From Curvibacter microcysteis (GTDB taxonomy: Bacteria; Pseudomonadota; Gammaproteobacteria; Burkholderiales; Burkholderiaceae_C), in assembly GCF_028649435.1 (NCBI RefSeq), contig NZ_JAQSIN010000005.1: a stretch of 64,000 nt of DNA, one strand, 5' to 3'. The translations under genes were made by a program, and so were the position numbers. Each line of letters begins with the position of its first letter. Position 1 is the stretch's first letter. Below the pieces are notes generated by a model. It worked only from the letters and a program-made list of their open reading frames with translations. It made no database searches and was not told where the DNA came from. Below are positions 41,921 through 51,018 of this stretch, piece after piece.

Positions 41921-42427
41921 TTATTTGAGCGGAATCGTCATGGCCCGGTCCACCGGCACGGCGGTCACGCTGTTTTGCGGCGAGCCGTCCACCAGGCGGT
42001 CCGAGTAGCTCAGGTAGACCAGGGTGTTGCGCTTGCTGTCCACCATGCGCACCACGCGCAGGCGCTTGAACAGCAAGGACATGCGCTCGGAAAACACCTC
42101 GTCCTCCTGGCGCAGCGTGCCCTTGAACTCGATCGGGCCGACCTGGCGGCAGGCGATGGAGGCTTCGGCCTTGTCTTCGGCCACACCAAAAGCGCCCGAC
42201 AGGCCGCCCGTGCGGGCCCGCGAGACAAAGCAGGTCACGCCCAGCACTTGCGGGTCGTCATAGGCCTCCACCACGATCTTGTGGTTGGGGCCGATCAGCT
42301 TGAAAGCGGTGCTGACATCGCCCACCACCTCGGGCCCGGCCAGGGCGGCCTGGGCGCCCAGCAGCAGGGCGGCCCCCAGAAAAAGCGAGTGGGTGCGGTT
42401 GGACAGCAATGGGCGAAGACGCAGCAT
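41921..42427 (-). CDS. creA: CreA family protein
   Basis: 168 aa with a signal peptide (about 1-30, ending AALA) after a good GGAGAACCC site. The mature protein shows the CreA pattern: VGDVSTAFKLIGPNHKIVVEAYDDPQVLGVTCFVSRA, GGLSGAFGVAEDKAEASIACRQVGPI and the C-terminal DGSPQNSVTAVPV. It is a widespread periplasmic protein of unknown function, first named beside creBCD in E. coli. It is monocistronic here and divergent from an SDR gene. Confidence 0.93.
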   Translation of the reverse strand: MLRLRPLLSNRTHSLFLGAALLLGAQAALAGPEVVGDVSTAFKLIGPNHKIVVEAYDDPQVLGVTCFVSRARTGGLSGAFGVAEDKAEASIACRQVGPIEFKGTLRQEDEVFSERMSLLFKRLRVVRMVDSKRNTLVYLSYSDRLVDGSPQNSVTAVPVDRAMTIPLK

Positions 42428-42507
42428 GGGTTCTCCAGATCAGACGGCCGGCGCGCGGCGATTGCGGTAGTCTGCCTTGGTTTTGTGAAAACCTCAGGAG
42501 ACACACC

Positions 42508-43296
42508 ATGGATTTGCAATTGAAGGGCCTTCATGTGTTGGTGACCGGCGGCAGCAAAGGCATTGGCCTGGCTTGCGCGCGCGGCTTTCTGGACGAAGGC
42601 GCGCGCGTGACCCTGGTCTCGCGCAACCCGGCCAACCTGGCCGCCGCCCAAGCCAGCCTGGGCGTTGATGCCAGCCGCCTGGCCACCGTGGCCGCCGACC
42701 TGTGCGATGCCGGTGCCGCCCTGGCCGCGTTGGACGCCGCCGAAGCCGGCCTGGGCCCGGTGGACATCCTGGTCAACTCGGCCGGTGCGGCGCGCCGCAC
42801 CCCGCCCGACGAGCTGCAGCCTGAGGCCTGGCACGCGGCCATGCAGGCCAAGTACTTCAGCTACATCCACATGATCGACCCGCTGATCAAGCGCATGGGT
42901 CAGCGCGGCCAAGGTGCCATCGTCAACGTGGTGGGCAATGGCGGCAAAGTGGCCAGTCCCATCCACCTGCCCGGCGGGGCGGCCAATGCGGCGCTGATGC
43001 TGGTCAGTGCGGGCCTGGCTGCGGCCTATGGCCCGCGCGGGGTGCGCGTCAACGCCATCAACCCCGGCCTGACCCTGACCGACCGCCTGCGTGAAGGCAT
43101 GGCCGCCGATGCCCGGCTGCAGCAGATCAGCCCTGAGCTGGCGCTGCAGCGCGCCCGCGAAAAACTGCCCCTGGGCCGCCTGGCCGAGCCGGAAGAAATT
43201 GCCAACGCGGTGCTGTTCCTGGCCTCGGCCAAGGCCAGCTACATCACGGGCGCCATCCTGGCCATGGACGGCGCGGTCACGCCCATGGTGGTCTGA
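42508..43296 (+). CDS. SDR-family oxidoreductase
   Basis: 262 aa from the ATG at 42508 (CAGGAG upstream). TGGSKGIG cofactor loop (about 12-19), Arg in SRNP for possible NADP use, NSAG (about 89-92). In place of the canonical YxxxK the region reads GGAANAALMLVSAG, so the catalytic Tyr/Lys pair is not where expected and enzyme activity is uncertain. The C-terminus keeps the ITGAILAMDGAVTP pattern. The ferredoxin gene begins 3 bases after its stop. The substrate is unknown. Confidence 0.82.
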   Translation: MDLQLKGLHVLVTGGSKGIGLACARGFLDEGARVTLVSRNPANLAAAQASLGVDASRLATVAADLCDAGAALAALDAAEAGLGPVDILVNSAGAARRTPPDELQPEAWHAAMQAKYFSYIHMIDPLIKRMGQRGQGAIVNVVGNGGKVASPIHLPGGAANAALMLVSAGLAAAYGPRGVRVNAINPGLTLTDRLREGMAADARLQQISPELALQRAREKLPLGRLAEPEEIANAVLFLASAKASYITGAILAMDGAVTPMVV

Positions 43297-43298
43297 TC

Positions 43299-43598
43299 GT
43301 GTCGGCTGGGGGGCGCATTGGCTTGCCCGAACAGGGCTGGACTTGGACGTCGGAGGCCGGCGACAGCCTGCTGGCGTCGGCTGAAGCCGCCGGCGTGACC
43401 CTGCCCAGCTCGTGCCGCAACGGCACCTGCCGCGCCTGCCTGTGCCGTTTGTTGAGCGGCCAGGTGCGCTACCGCATCGAGTGGCCGGGCTTGAGCGCCG
43501 AAGAGAAGGCCGAGGGTTGGATCCTGCCCTGCGTGGCCGAAGCGCTGGGCGACTGCACCTTGGCTGTGCCGGCGGCCAGCCGGGCGGCGTTTGACTAG
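43299..43598 (+). CDS. small plant-type 2Fe-2S ferredoxin
   Basis: 99 aa from a GTG start 3 bases after the SDR stop. Cys ligands follow the CX4CX2C...C pattern: SSCRNGTCRACLC (about 38-50) and ILPCVAE (about 77-80). It has the size and fold of stand-alone 2Fe-2S ferredoxins or the C-terminal ferredoxin modules of oxygenase reductases. The redox partner is not evident; the coupled SDR is not an obvious partner. Confidence 0.85.
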   Translation: MSAGGRIGLPEQGWTWTSEAGDSLLASAEAAGVTLPSSCRNGTCRACLCRLLSGQVRYRIEWPGLSAEEKAEGWILPCVAEALGDCTLAVPAASRAAFD

Positions 43599-43620
43599 GT
43601 CGGACTCGGGCCCGCCATGA

Positions 43621-43645
43621 AAAAGGCCGGCTTGCGCCGGCCTTG
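43621..43645 (-). terminator. intrinsic terminator for the cphA unit
   Basis: A perfect 9-base stem, AAGGCCGGC (43624-43632) with GCCGGCCTT (43637-43645), has loop TTGC. On the minus strand it is followed by TTTTT, so it stops transcription coming from cphA. It also lies at the end of the ferredoxin transcript. Confidence 0.8.
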
Positions 43646-43669
43646 CTGGGGTCTGGGGCGGTCGGAGGC

Positions 43670-46249
43670 TCAGCGGCCTTGGGCCGCGTCGCTCACGCGT
43701 TTGGCCAGGTGGGCCAAGGCTTCTTCGACCTGGTCGACCAGCACCAGGCACAGGTCGCCTGGTTGCAGGCGGTCCAGCGCCACATCGATGGCCTTGAACT
43801 CACCCTGGATCTCTTCCACATGGCGGGTGCGGGTGGCGCCGGCCAAGCCCTGGCGCAGCAGGCCCATCACCTCGCCGTCGGCGCGGCCACGCTGGCAGGC
43901 GTCTTCGTACAGCACCACATCGTCAAAGGCCTGGCCCAGGATGGCGGTCTGCTCGGTGATGTCCTCGTCGCGGCGGTCGCCGGCACCGCTGATGACCACG
44001 GAACGGCGCTGCGCCGGCATGGCTTCCACGGCGGACACCAGGGCGCGCATGGCGTCCGGGTTGTGCCCGTAGTCGGCGATCACGGTGGCGCCCCGGAAGT
44101 CCATCACGTTGAAGCGGCCGGGGGCGTTGTCGCTGTCGTTGACAAAGCTGGCCACGCCGCTGCGGATGGTCTCCCAGCTCAGGCCCACGCCCCAGGCCGC
44201 CGCCACGGCGGCCATCACGTTGTCGATCTGGAAGCCGATGGTGCCGTTGCGCGTGATGGGCACGTCGCGCAGCAGGATGTGCTCGCGCCAGGTGCCTTCG
44301 GTGACCACGATGGCGTCGCCGTCCACATAGACGGTGCGCTTGCCTTGGGCGCGGTGTGTGGCCATCACGGGGTGGTTGCGGTCGCGGGCGAAGAAGATCA
44401 CCTGGCCCGGGCAGCTGTCGGCCATGGCCGCGACCATGGGATCCGCTGCATTGAGCACGGCATAGCCAGCGGGGGCCACGTTTTGCACGATCACGCGCTT
44501 GACCACGGCCAGGTCTTCCACCGTGTTGATGTAGTTCATGCCCAGGTGGTCACCGGCGCCCACATTGGTCACCACGGCCACTTGGCAGCGGTCGTAGCCC
44601 AGGCCTTCGCGCAGGATGCCGCCTCGCGCGCTTTCGAACACGGCCGCGTCCACGTCGGGGTGCAGCAGCACGTTGCGCGCGCTCTTGGGGCCGCTGCAGT
44701 CACCGCTGTCGATCTGGCGGCCGTTGACGTACACGCCGTCGGTGTTGGTCATGCCCACGCGCAGGCCGCTGGCCGTGAACAGGTGGGTGATCAGGCGCGC
44801 GGTGGTGGTCTTGCCGTTGGTGCCGGTGACGGCCACCACGGGGATGCGACCATCGTCGCCGCTGTTGTAGAGGTGCGAGACCATGGCTTCGCCAACCTGG
44901 CGGCCCTTGCCATAGGAGGGCATCAGGTGCATGCGCAGGCCAGGCGCGGCATTGACTTCCACGATGCCGCCGTGCTGCTCTTCGAGCGGGCGCAGCACGC
45001 TCTCGCAGACCACGTCGACGCCGCAGATGTGCATGCCCACCATCTGGGCTGCCGCCACGGCGCGCGCAGCCACTTCGGGGTGCACGTCGTCGGTCACGTC
45101 GGTGGCGGTGCCCCCGGTGCTCAGGTTGGCGTTGTTGCGCAGGATCACGCGCTGGCCCTTGGGCGGCACGGATTCGGGCTTCAAGTCTTGCAGGCTCAGG
45201 CGCGCGATGGCGATGTCGTCAAAGCGGATCTTGGTCAGCGAGGTGGCGTGGCCCACGCCCCGGCGCGGGTCGGTGTTGACGATGTCCACCAGCTCGCGCA
45301 CGGTGTGCACGCCGTCGCCGATGACTTGCGGCGGATCGCGGCGGGCAGCGGCCACCAGGCGGTCGCCCACCACCAGCAGGCGGAAGTCGTTGCCCGGCAG
45401 GTATTTTTCGACCAGCACCTCGCCAATGTCAGCGGCCGCCTTGTAGGCCAGGTTGAGCTGGGCGCGGTCGGTGATGTTGACGGTCACGCCCTTGCCTTGG
45501 TTGCCGTCTTGCGGCTTGAGGACCACGGGCAGGCCGATCTCGAGCGCGGCAGCCCAGGCGTCGTCTTCGTCGACGGCGGGGCGGCCCAGCGGCACCGGCA
45601 CGCCAGCGGCGCGCAGCAGCATCTTGGTCAGGTCTTTGTCCTGGGCGATCGATTCGGCCACGGCGCTGGTGGTGTCCACCTCGGCGGCCTGGATGCGGCG
45701 CTGGCGCGAGCCCCAGCCAAACTGCACCAGGCTGCCCGAGGTCAGGCGGCGGTAGGGAATGCCACGTTTGACGGCCGCTTCGACGATGGAGCCCGTGCTC
45801 GGACCCAGGCGTTCGTCTTCGTCGGTTTCGCGCAACTGGGCGATGGCCGCATCGATGTCAAACGACGTGTTGTCCAGCGCCGCCTGGATCAGGGCCAGCG
45901 CCTGATCAAAGGCCTGGCGGCCCACGACTTCTTCGCTGTATTCGATCACGACCTGGTAGATGCCGGGTTCGCTGGTGGCGCTGGTGCGGCTGTAGGTCAC
46001 CGGGCAGCCGGCCTGCGATTGCAGGGCCAGGCCGGCGGCTTCGAGCACATGGGCCAGGGACACCGGGCCTTCGTGGCTGTCGGGGCGCAGCGCACCGATG
46101 CCGGGGAAGAGGGCGCGGATGCGGGTTTCAAACCCGTCCAGACCAGCGACAGAGCGCTCTTCGGGGGCACATTCCACCACGGCCTCGATGGCGGTGTGGC
46201 GGCTCCAGATGTTGGGGCCGCGCAGGGCCCGGATGCGTGAGACTTGCAT
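43670..46249 (-). CDS. cphA: cyanophycin synthetase
   Basis: 859 aa, full length. It makes cyanophycin (poly-Asp backbone with Arg side chains) from Asp, Arg and ATP. The N-terminal domain begins QVSRIRALRGPNIWS. The ATP-grasp region (about 205-455) has VVLKPQDGNQGKGV and the GIVEVNAAPGLRMHL block, and adds Asp. The C-terminal Mur-ligase-like domain has an intact P-loop GTNGKTT (about 476-482) and IADYGHNPDA, and adds Arg. It lies 50 bases downstream of the paralogue cphA' on the same strand and is followed by a strong terminator. Confidence 0.95.
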   Translation of the reverse strand: MQVSRIRALRGPNIWSRHTAIEAVVECAPEERSVAGLDGFETRIRALFPGIGALRPDSHEGPVSLAHVLEAAGLALQSQAGCPVTYSRTSATSEPGIYQVVIEYSEEVVGRQAFDQALALIQAALDNTSFDIDAAIAQLRETDEDERLGPSTGSIVEAAVKRGIPYRRLTSGSLVQFGWGSRQRRIQAAEVDTTSAVAESIAQDKDLTKMLLRAAGVPVPLGRPAVDEDDAWAAALEIGLPVVLKPQDGNQGKGVTVNITDRAQLNLAYKAAADIGEVLVEKYLPGNDFRLLVVGDRLVAAARRDPPQVIGDGVHTVRELVDIVNTDPRRGVGHATSLTKIRFDDIAIARLSLQDLKPESVPPKGQRVILRNNANLSTGGTATDVTDDVHPEVAARAVAAAQMVGMHICGVDVVCESVLRPLEEQHGGIVEVNAAPGLRMHLMPSYGKGRQVGEAMVSHLYNSGDDGRIPVVAVTGTNGKTTTARLITHLFTASGLRVGMTNTDGVYVNGRQIDSGDCSGPKSARNVLLHPDVDAAVFESARGGILREGLGYDRCQVAVVTNVGAGDHLGMNYINTVEDLAVVKRVIVQNVAPAGYAVLNAADPMVAAMADSCPGQVIFFARDRNHPVMATHRAQGKRTVYVDGDAIVVTEGTWREHILLRDVPITRNGTIGFQIDNVMAAVAAAWGVGLSWETIRSGVASFVNDSDNAPGRFNVMDFRGATVIADYGHNPDAMRALVSAVEAMPAQRRSVVISGAGDRRDEDITEQTAILGQAFDDVVLYEDACQRGRADGEVMGLLRQGLAGATRTRHVEEIQGEFKAIDVALDRLQPGDLCLVLVDQVEEALAHLAKRVSDAAQGR

Positions 46250-46299
46250 CAGTTTCTCTTGAGTTCAGTGGGCGCGTTGGGGCGGTTGGGCGGCGCTGC

Positions 46300-48519
46300 T
46301 CAGCGGAAAAACGCTGTGCTGCCAGCCGGGCGAACCGGTTGCGGATCGGGGTCGAAGGTTTCGATGCCGGCGGCGATCAGGTCGGGCGAGATGTCCAGCG
46401 CCCAGGCCGTGGCCACGGCGGCCAGCAAGGCCTCTTCGCTCATCGGGAAGGCGGTGTTCTGGCGCGTGCGGATGTCGCCCAGGTCGGACAGCACCTTGTC
46501 GTGGCTGCCCTCGGCGAGCACCACATAACCTTGCTTGAGGTAGACCGCCCGGCCTTGGGCCGCGCGGTGGGCCTCGATGGCGGGCACGTCGGCGGTCAGG
46601 CCATACAGCACGACCGAGCCGTCGCACAGCGAGGCCATGTCGCTGACACGGGTGTCTGCGGTGTTGAGCACGGCCACGCCGTCAGGCAGCACCACGTCGA
46701 CCTGGGTGCGCATCACGCGCACCATTTGGTCGGCTTCATGCACGTCGTAGTGGCTCAGGGCCTCGAAGCCTTCGAGGTCGGTCACCACGCCCACTTGGCA
46801 GCGGTCGTAGGGCAGGCCGTCGCGCAGGATGGTTTCGGCGCCGTTTTCGATCACCGTGGCCTGCACCGAGTGGTTCATCAGCAGGCGGTGGCCGGCTTCC
46901 CAGTTGGCGCAGTCCACGGATTCGACACGGCGGCGGTCCAGGAACAGGCCGTCGCGGCAGGCCAGACCGGTCTGACGGCCACTGAGGTGGGCCAGCCAGG
47001 CGACCATGCGGGCGATTTTGTGCGTGTCGCGCGTACCAGCCACGCCCACCACGGGGATGCGGCCCGGGGCGGCGTCGCCTTCGGTCTCGGGGAACAGGTG
47101 GTCGACGATGGCGCGGCCGACGGGGCGGGGCGAGCCTTCAGCGGGCTTCAGGTGCATCAGCAAGCCGGGGCCGGCGTTGACTTCCACGATGGCGCCGCCT
47201 TGCTCGGCCAGCGGGCGCGAGATGTCCTTGGCCACCATGTCGATGCCGGCAATGTCCAGGCCCACGACGCGGGCGGCCAGGCTGGCGGCGTACTGCACTT
47301 CGGGGTGGATGTTGTCGGTGCAGTCGATGGCCACGTTGCCGTTGCGCTCGATCACCACAAAGCGGCCCGCAGCGGGCACGGCCTCGGGGCTCAGACCCTG
47401 GCGTTGGATCTCGAGCTGCACCTTGGTGTTGGTCTCGATGACGATGGTTTCGAGCGGGAATTCCTCTTCGATGCCGCGGCGTGGGTCGGAGTTGAGCTGG
47501 TTGTCGATCAGCTGGCGCACGGTGGAGCGGCCGTCGCCGGTGATGCCGATGATCTCGCCGCGCGCGGCGGCCACGACCTTGTCACCCACCACCAGCAGGC
47601 GGTGCTCGTGACCGGGGATGAAGCGCTCGACCATCACGTCGCTGCCTTCGGGGTAGGCGACGTGGTAGGCGGCTTCGATGTCGGTCTGGGTGTGCAGGTC
47701 CAGGGTCACGCCCCGGCCATGGTTGGCGTCGGAGGGCTTGACCACCACCGGGAAGCCAATGTCTTGCGCGGCTTCCCAGGCTTCTTCGGGGCTGTTGACG
47801 ATCTGGCCTTCGGGCACCGGCACGCCACAGGACTTGAGCAAGGACTTGGTCAGGTCTTTGTCGCCGGCAATGCCTTCGGCAATGGCGCTGGTGAATTCGG
47901 TCTCGGCCGTCCAGATGCGGCGCTGGCTGGCACCGTAGCCCAGTTGCACCAGGTTGCCGTCGTTCAGGCGGATGTGCGGGATGCGGCGGTCGGTGGCGGC
48001 GTCCACGATGCAGGCGGTGCTGGGGCCGAGGTAGCAGTTGTCGACTTCGGTGCGCACGCGGTGCACGGCGGCCTTGACGTCAAAGCTGTCGCCGCGGATG
48101 GTGGCGGTCAGCAGTTGGTGACCGGCGTCCAGGGCGGCGCGGGCGACGCGCTCTTCACGCGCCCGGAACACCATGCGGTAAATGCCATGGCGCGAGGTGC
48201 TGCGGGTCTGTCCAAAGCCGGTGGGCATGCCCGCCAGGTTGAGCAGCTCGATCACGATGTGCTCCAGGATGTGGCCCGCCCAGGTGCCTTCTTCGAGCCG
48301 CTGCAGGAAGCCGCCGCGTTCGCCGACCCCGCAGTGGTGCTCAATCAAGGCCGGCAACAAGGCCACCAGCCGGTCTTTGAAACCGGGGATCTTGTTGGAG
48401 GGGTAGTTTTCGAGTTCCCCCAGGTCCAACCAGACTTCCAGTACGGAACGGTAGGTCCAGATGTTGGGGCCGCGCAGGTAATTGATGCGCAAGAGCTTGA
48501 GATCGTCGGCTTTGATCAT
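46300..48519 (-). CDS. cphA': CphA' - cyanophycin synthetase paralogue with degenerate P-loop
   Basis: 739 aa from the ATG at 48519, the family-typical N-terminus (KLLRINYLRGPNIWTYR). The frame stays open to 48711, and an ATG at 48549 is an alternative. The ATP-grasp region is intact (VVVKPSDANHGRGV, about 258-271; VEVNAGPGLLMHL). The Mur-ligase-like domain has GTRDTHK (495-501) where active CphA has GTNGKTT, so ATP binding there is probably lost, and the C-terminus is about 100 residues shorter than in CphA. This matches CphA2/CphA' proteins: cyanobacterial CphA2 joins beta-Asp-Arg dipeptides, and Ralstonia eutropha carries an analogous cphA' next to cphA. It precedes cphA in the same operon. 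Confidence 0.9.
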   Translation of the reverse strand: MIKADDLKLLRINYLRGPNIWTYRSVLEVWLDLGELENYPSNKIPGFKDRLVALLPALIEHHCGVGERGGFLQRLEEGTWAGHILEHIVIELLNLAGMPTGFGQTRSTSRHGIYRMVFRAREERVARAALDAGHQLLTATIRGDSFDVKAAVHRVRTEVDNCYLGPSTACIVDAATDRRIPHIRLNDGNLVQLGYGASQRRIWTAETEFTSAIAEGIAGDKDLTKSLLKSCGVPVPEGQIVNSPEEAWEAAQDIGFPVVVKPSDANHGRGVTLDLHTQTDIEAAYHVAYPEGSDVMVERFIPGHEHRLLVVGDKVVAAARGEIIGITGDGRSTVRQLIDNQLNSDPRRGIEEEFPLETIVIETNTKVQLEIQRQGLSPEAVPAAGRFVVIERNGNVAIDCTDNIHPEVQYAASLAARVVGLDIAGIDMVAKDISRPLAEQGGAIVEVNAGPGLLMHLKPAEGSPRPVGRAIVDHLFPETEGDAAPGRIPVVGVAGTRDTHKIARMVAWLAHLSGRQTGLACRDGLFLDRRRVESVDCANWEAGHRLLMNHSVQATVIENGAETILRDGLPYDRCQVGVVTDLEGFEALSHYDVHEADQMVRVMRTQVDVVLPDGVAVLNTADTRVSDMASLCDGSVVLYGLTADVPAIEAHRAAQGRAVYLKQGYVVLAEGSHDKVLSDLGDIRTRQNTAFPMSEEALLAAVATAWALDISPDLIAAGIETFDPDPQPVRPAGSTAFFR

Positions 48520-48702
48520 GTTCGAGTCGGGTTCGGTGCCTGGCGCCATGCCGCCATCCAGCCGAGATTGTGCGCTCACTTTGGGCGCTTGGCTGAGCTC
48601 GCATTCTGCGTCAGGGCGTCGCATGGCCTCGGTTTCGGCGAAAATCGACTTTTCCTGCCTCTGCGCGGGAGGGCGAACAGTGCCGCGCGGTACGGAATCA
48701 AA
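48520..48702. promoter_or_regulatory. divergent intergenic region between cphA' and the ABC transporter
   Basis: 183 bases that must hold the promoters of both the cphA'-cphA operon and the ABC-DUF1854 unit. I could not pick out convincing -35/-10 pairs by eye. The cphA' frame is open across it, so part may be coding if an upstream start is used. Confidence 0.4.
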
Positions 48703-51006
48703 ATGCAACATTCAAATCCTGTAGGTTCTCCAGACGAGACAGCCGATCTCGGAAGAATCGACCCTCAATCTCAACTGGCGTCCGGAGAAAACGTCCTCGC
48801 AAGCCTTCCGGTTGACCTGGACGCACGCCTGCATTTCGCCTCAGGCCTGCTGGCGGTGACGGAAAAACGCCTGCTGGCCTGCGAGCCTGGCAGCGGCGAA
48901 TGGCGCTCCTGGCCGCTGGAGGCCAGCCTGTCGCTGCGCCACAGCGACCACGCCGGCGTTGGCACGCTGGAGCTGGTGACGGCCGAGCGCCGACTGGCGC
49001 ACTGGCGCTTCACGCTCAGCGCTGACGTGCATGCCATGCGCCTGATGCGCGTGTTCGAGCAGCGCCTGGCCCTGCTGGCGGGCGCCGCGCCCGAGGACAA
49101 CGAAGAAGTCGCCTGCTGCCCCGCCTGCAGCGCCCCGTTGCCGCCCGACAGCGAAAGCTGCCCGGCCTGCGAGCGCGAGCTGCAGCCGCCCACTTCCACC
49201 TGGGTGCTGCTGCGCCTGTGGCGTTTTGCGCACCCCTACCGAAAGCAACTGGCCGCCGGTTTTGCGCTGACCCTGGCCTCCACGGCGGCCACGCTGATCC
49301 CGCCTTACCTGACCATCCCGCTGATGGATGACATCCTGATCCCGTTCCAGAACGGTCAGAAGATCGATCCCATGCTGGTGCTGCTGTACCTGGCGGGCCT
49401 GCTGGGCTCGGCCCTGGCCGCCTGGGGCCTGAGCTGGGCGCGCACCTACATCCTGGCCCTGGTGTCCGAGCGCATTGGCGCGGACCTGCGCACCACCACC
49501 TACGAGCACCTGCTGCGCCTGTCGCTGGACTACTTTGGCGGCAAGCGCACTGGCGACCTGATGAACCGCATCGGTTCGGAAACCGACCGCATCAACGTGT
49601 TTTTGTCGCTGCACGCGCTGGACTTCATCACCGACGTGCTGATGATCACCATGACGGCGGCCATCCTGTTCTCGATCAACCCCTGGCTGGCCCTGGTCAC
49701 CTTGGTGCCTCTGCCGTTCATTGCCTGGCTGATCCACACCGTGCGGGATCGCCTGCGCACGGGGTTCGAGAAAATCGACCGCGTCTGGTCCCAGGTCACC
49801 AATGTGCTGGCCGACACCATCCCCGGCATCCGGGTGGTCAAGGCTTTTGCGCAGGAAAAGCGCGAGGCCGAGCGTTTCAAACAGGCCAACCGCTACAACC
49901 TCGAGGTCAACGACAAGCTCAACCGCACCTGGTCGCTGTTCTCGCCCACCGTGTCGCTGCTGACGGAAATCGGCCTGCTGGTGGTGTGGGGTTGCGGCAT
50001 CTGGCTGGTCTCGCGCAGCCAGATCACGGTCGGGGTGTTGACGGCCTTCATTGCCTACATTGGCCGCTTCTACACCCGGCTGGACTCGATGAGCCGCATC
50101 GTCTCGGTGACGCAAAAGGCCGCGGCGGGCGCCAAGCGCATTTTTGACATCCTGGACCACGTCTCCAACGTCCCCGAGCCGACCCAGCCGGTCAAGCTGC
50201 CTGCGGTGAAGGGCCGCATCGAGATGAACAACATCGGTTTTCGCTACGGCACGCGCAGCGTGATCCGGGGCGTGGACCTGGACATCCAGCCCGGCGAAAT
50301 GATCGGTCTGGTGGGCCACAGCGGCTCGGGCAAGAGCACCTTGGTCAATTTGATCTGCCGTTTTTACGATGTCACCGACGGCGCCATCCGCCTGGACGGC
50401 ACGGACATCCGCCGCTTTGCCGTGGCCGACTACCGCAGCAACATCGGCCTGGTGCTGCAAGAGCCCTTCCTGTTCTTTGGCACGATTGCCGAGAACATCG
50501 CCTACGGCAAGCCCCACGCCAGCCGCGAGGAGATCGTGGCGGCGGCCCGCGCCGCGCACGCACATGACTTCATCCTGCGCCTGCCTCAGGGCTATGACTC
50601 GCTGGTGGGCGAGCGTGGCCAGGGCCTGTCGGGGGGGGAGCGTCAGCGCATCTCGATCGCGCGGGCGCTGTTGATCGATCCGCGCATCTTGATCCTCGAC
50701 GAGGCCACCTCGGCTGTGGACACGGAAACCGAAAAGGAAATCCAGCGTGCGCTGGACAACCTGGTGCAAGGTCGCACCACCATCGCCATCGCCCACCGCC
50801 TGTCCACCCTGCGCAAGGCCGATCGCCTGGTGGTGATGGACCGCGGCCAGGTGGTCGAAGTGGGCCCACACGATGAGTTGATGGCCAAGCAAGGCGCTTA
50901 CTGGCGCCTGTACGAAGCCCAGGTGCGGCGCGTCGATGGCGCCGACGACGACAGCCTGGCCCTGGCGCCCAGCGCCCATTCCGCCCACCCGGCGGGTCAA
51001 CCCTGA
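48703..51006 (+). CDS. cyanophycin-associated ABC transporter (fused permease/ATPase) with N-terminal zinc ribbon
   Basis: 767 aa from the ATG at 48703. Residues 1-135 form a soluble beta-rich domain not found in ordinary exporters. CPAC at 139-142 and CPAC at 153-156 make a zinc-ribbon pair. Then come a six-helix exporter domain (about 175-460) and an ATPase domain (Walker A GHSGSGKST, signature LSGGERQR, Walker B ILILDEATS). MsbA-like exporters with this N-terminal part accompany cyanophycin genes in many betaproteobacteria, together with DUF1854 proteins, but I know of no tested function. The signature motif is encoded over a run of eight G (50631-50638). It is probably co-transcribed with the next gene, 12 bases away. 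Confidence 0.9.
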   Translation: MQHSNPVGSPDETADLGRIDPQSQLASGENVLASLPVDLDARLHFASGLLAVTEKRLLACEPGSGEWRSWPLEASLSLRHSDHAGVGTLELVTAERRLAHWRFTLSADVHAMRLMRVFEQRLALLAGAAPEDNEEVACCPACSAPLPPDSESCPACERELQPPTSTWVLLRLWRFAHPYRKQLAAGFALTLASTAATLIPPYLTIPLMDDILIPFQNGQKIDPMLVLLYLAGLLGSALAAWGLSWARTYILALVSERIGADLRTTTYEHLLRLSLDYFGGKRTGDLMNRIGSETDRINVFLSLHALDFITDVLMITMTAAILFSINPWLALVTLVPLPFIAWLIHTVRDRLRTGFEKIDRVWSQVTNVLADTIPGIRVVKAFAQEKREAERFKQANRYNLEVNDKLNRTWSLFSPTVSLLTEIGLLVVWGCGIWLVSRSQITVGVLTAFIAYIGRFYTRLDSMSRIVSVTQKAAAGAKRIFDILDHVSNVPEPTQPVKLPAVKGRIEMNNIGFRYGTRSVIRGVDLDIQPGEMIGLVGHSGSGKSTLVNLICRFYDVTDGAIRLDGTDIRRFAVADYRSNIGLVLQEPFLFFGTIAENIAYGKPHASREEIVAAARAAHAHDFILRLPQGYDSLVGERGQGLSGGERQRISIARALLIDPRILILDEATSAVDTETEKEIQRALDNLVQGRTTIAIAHRLSTLRKADRLVVMDRGQVVEVGPHDELMAKQGAYWRLYEAQVRRVDGADDDSLALAPSAHSAHPAGQP

Positions 51007-51018
51007 GGTGGCCAGACC

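Noticed and set aside
46237..48702. A long N-terminal extension of the cyanophycin-associated ABC transporter
   Set aside because: The extra 822 codons are antisense to cphA' and have antisense-type composition. The real start at 48703 gives a conserved soluble domain and zinc ribbon.
50631..50638. G8 tract inside the ABC signature motif as a phase-variation site
   Set aside because: The run is fully explained by the Ser-Gly-Gly-Glu codons of the signature motif, and eight G in GC-rich DNA is weak evidence for switching.
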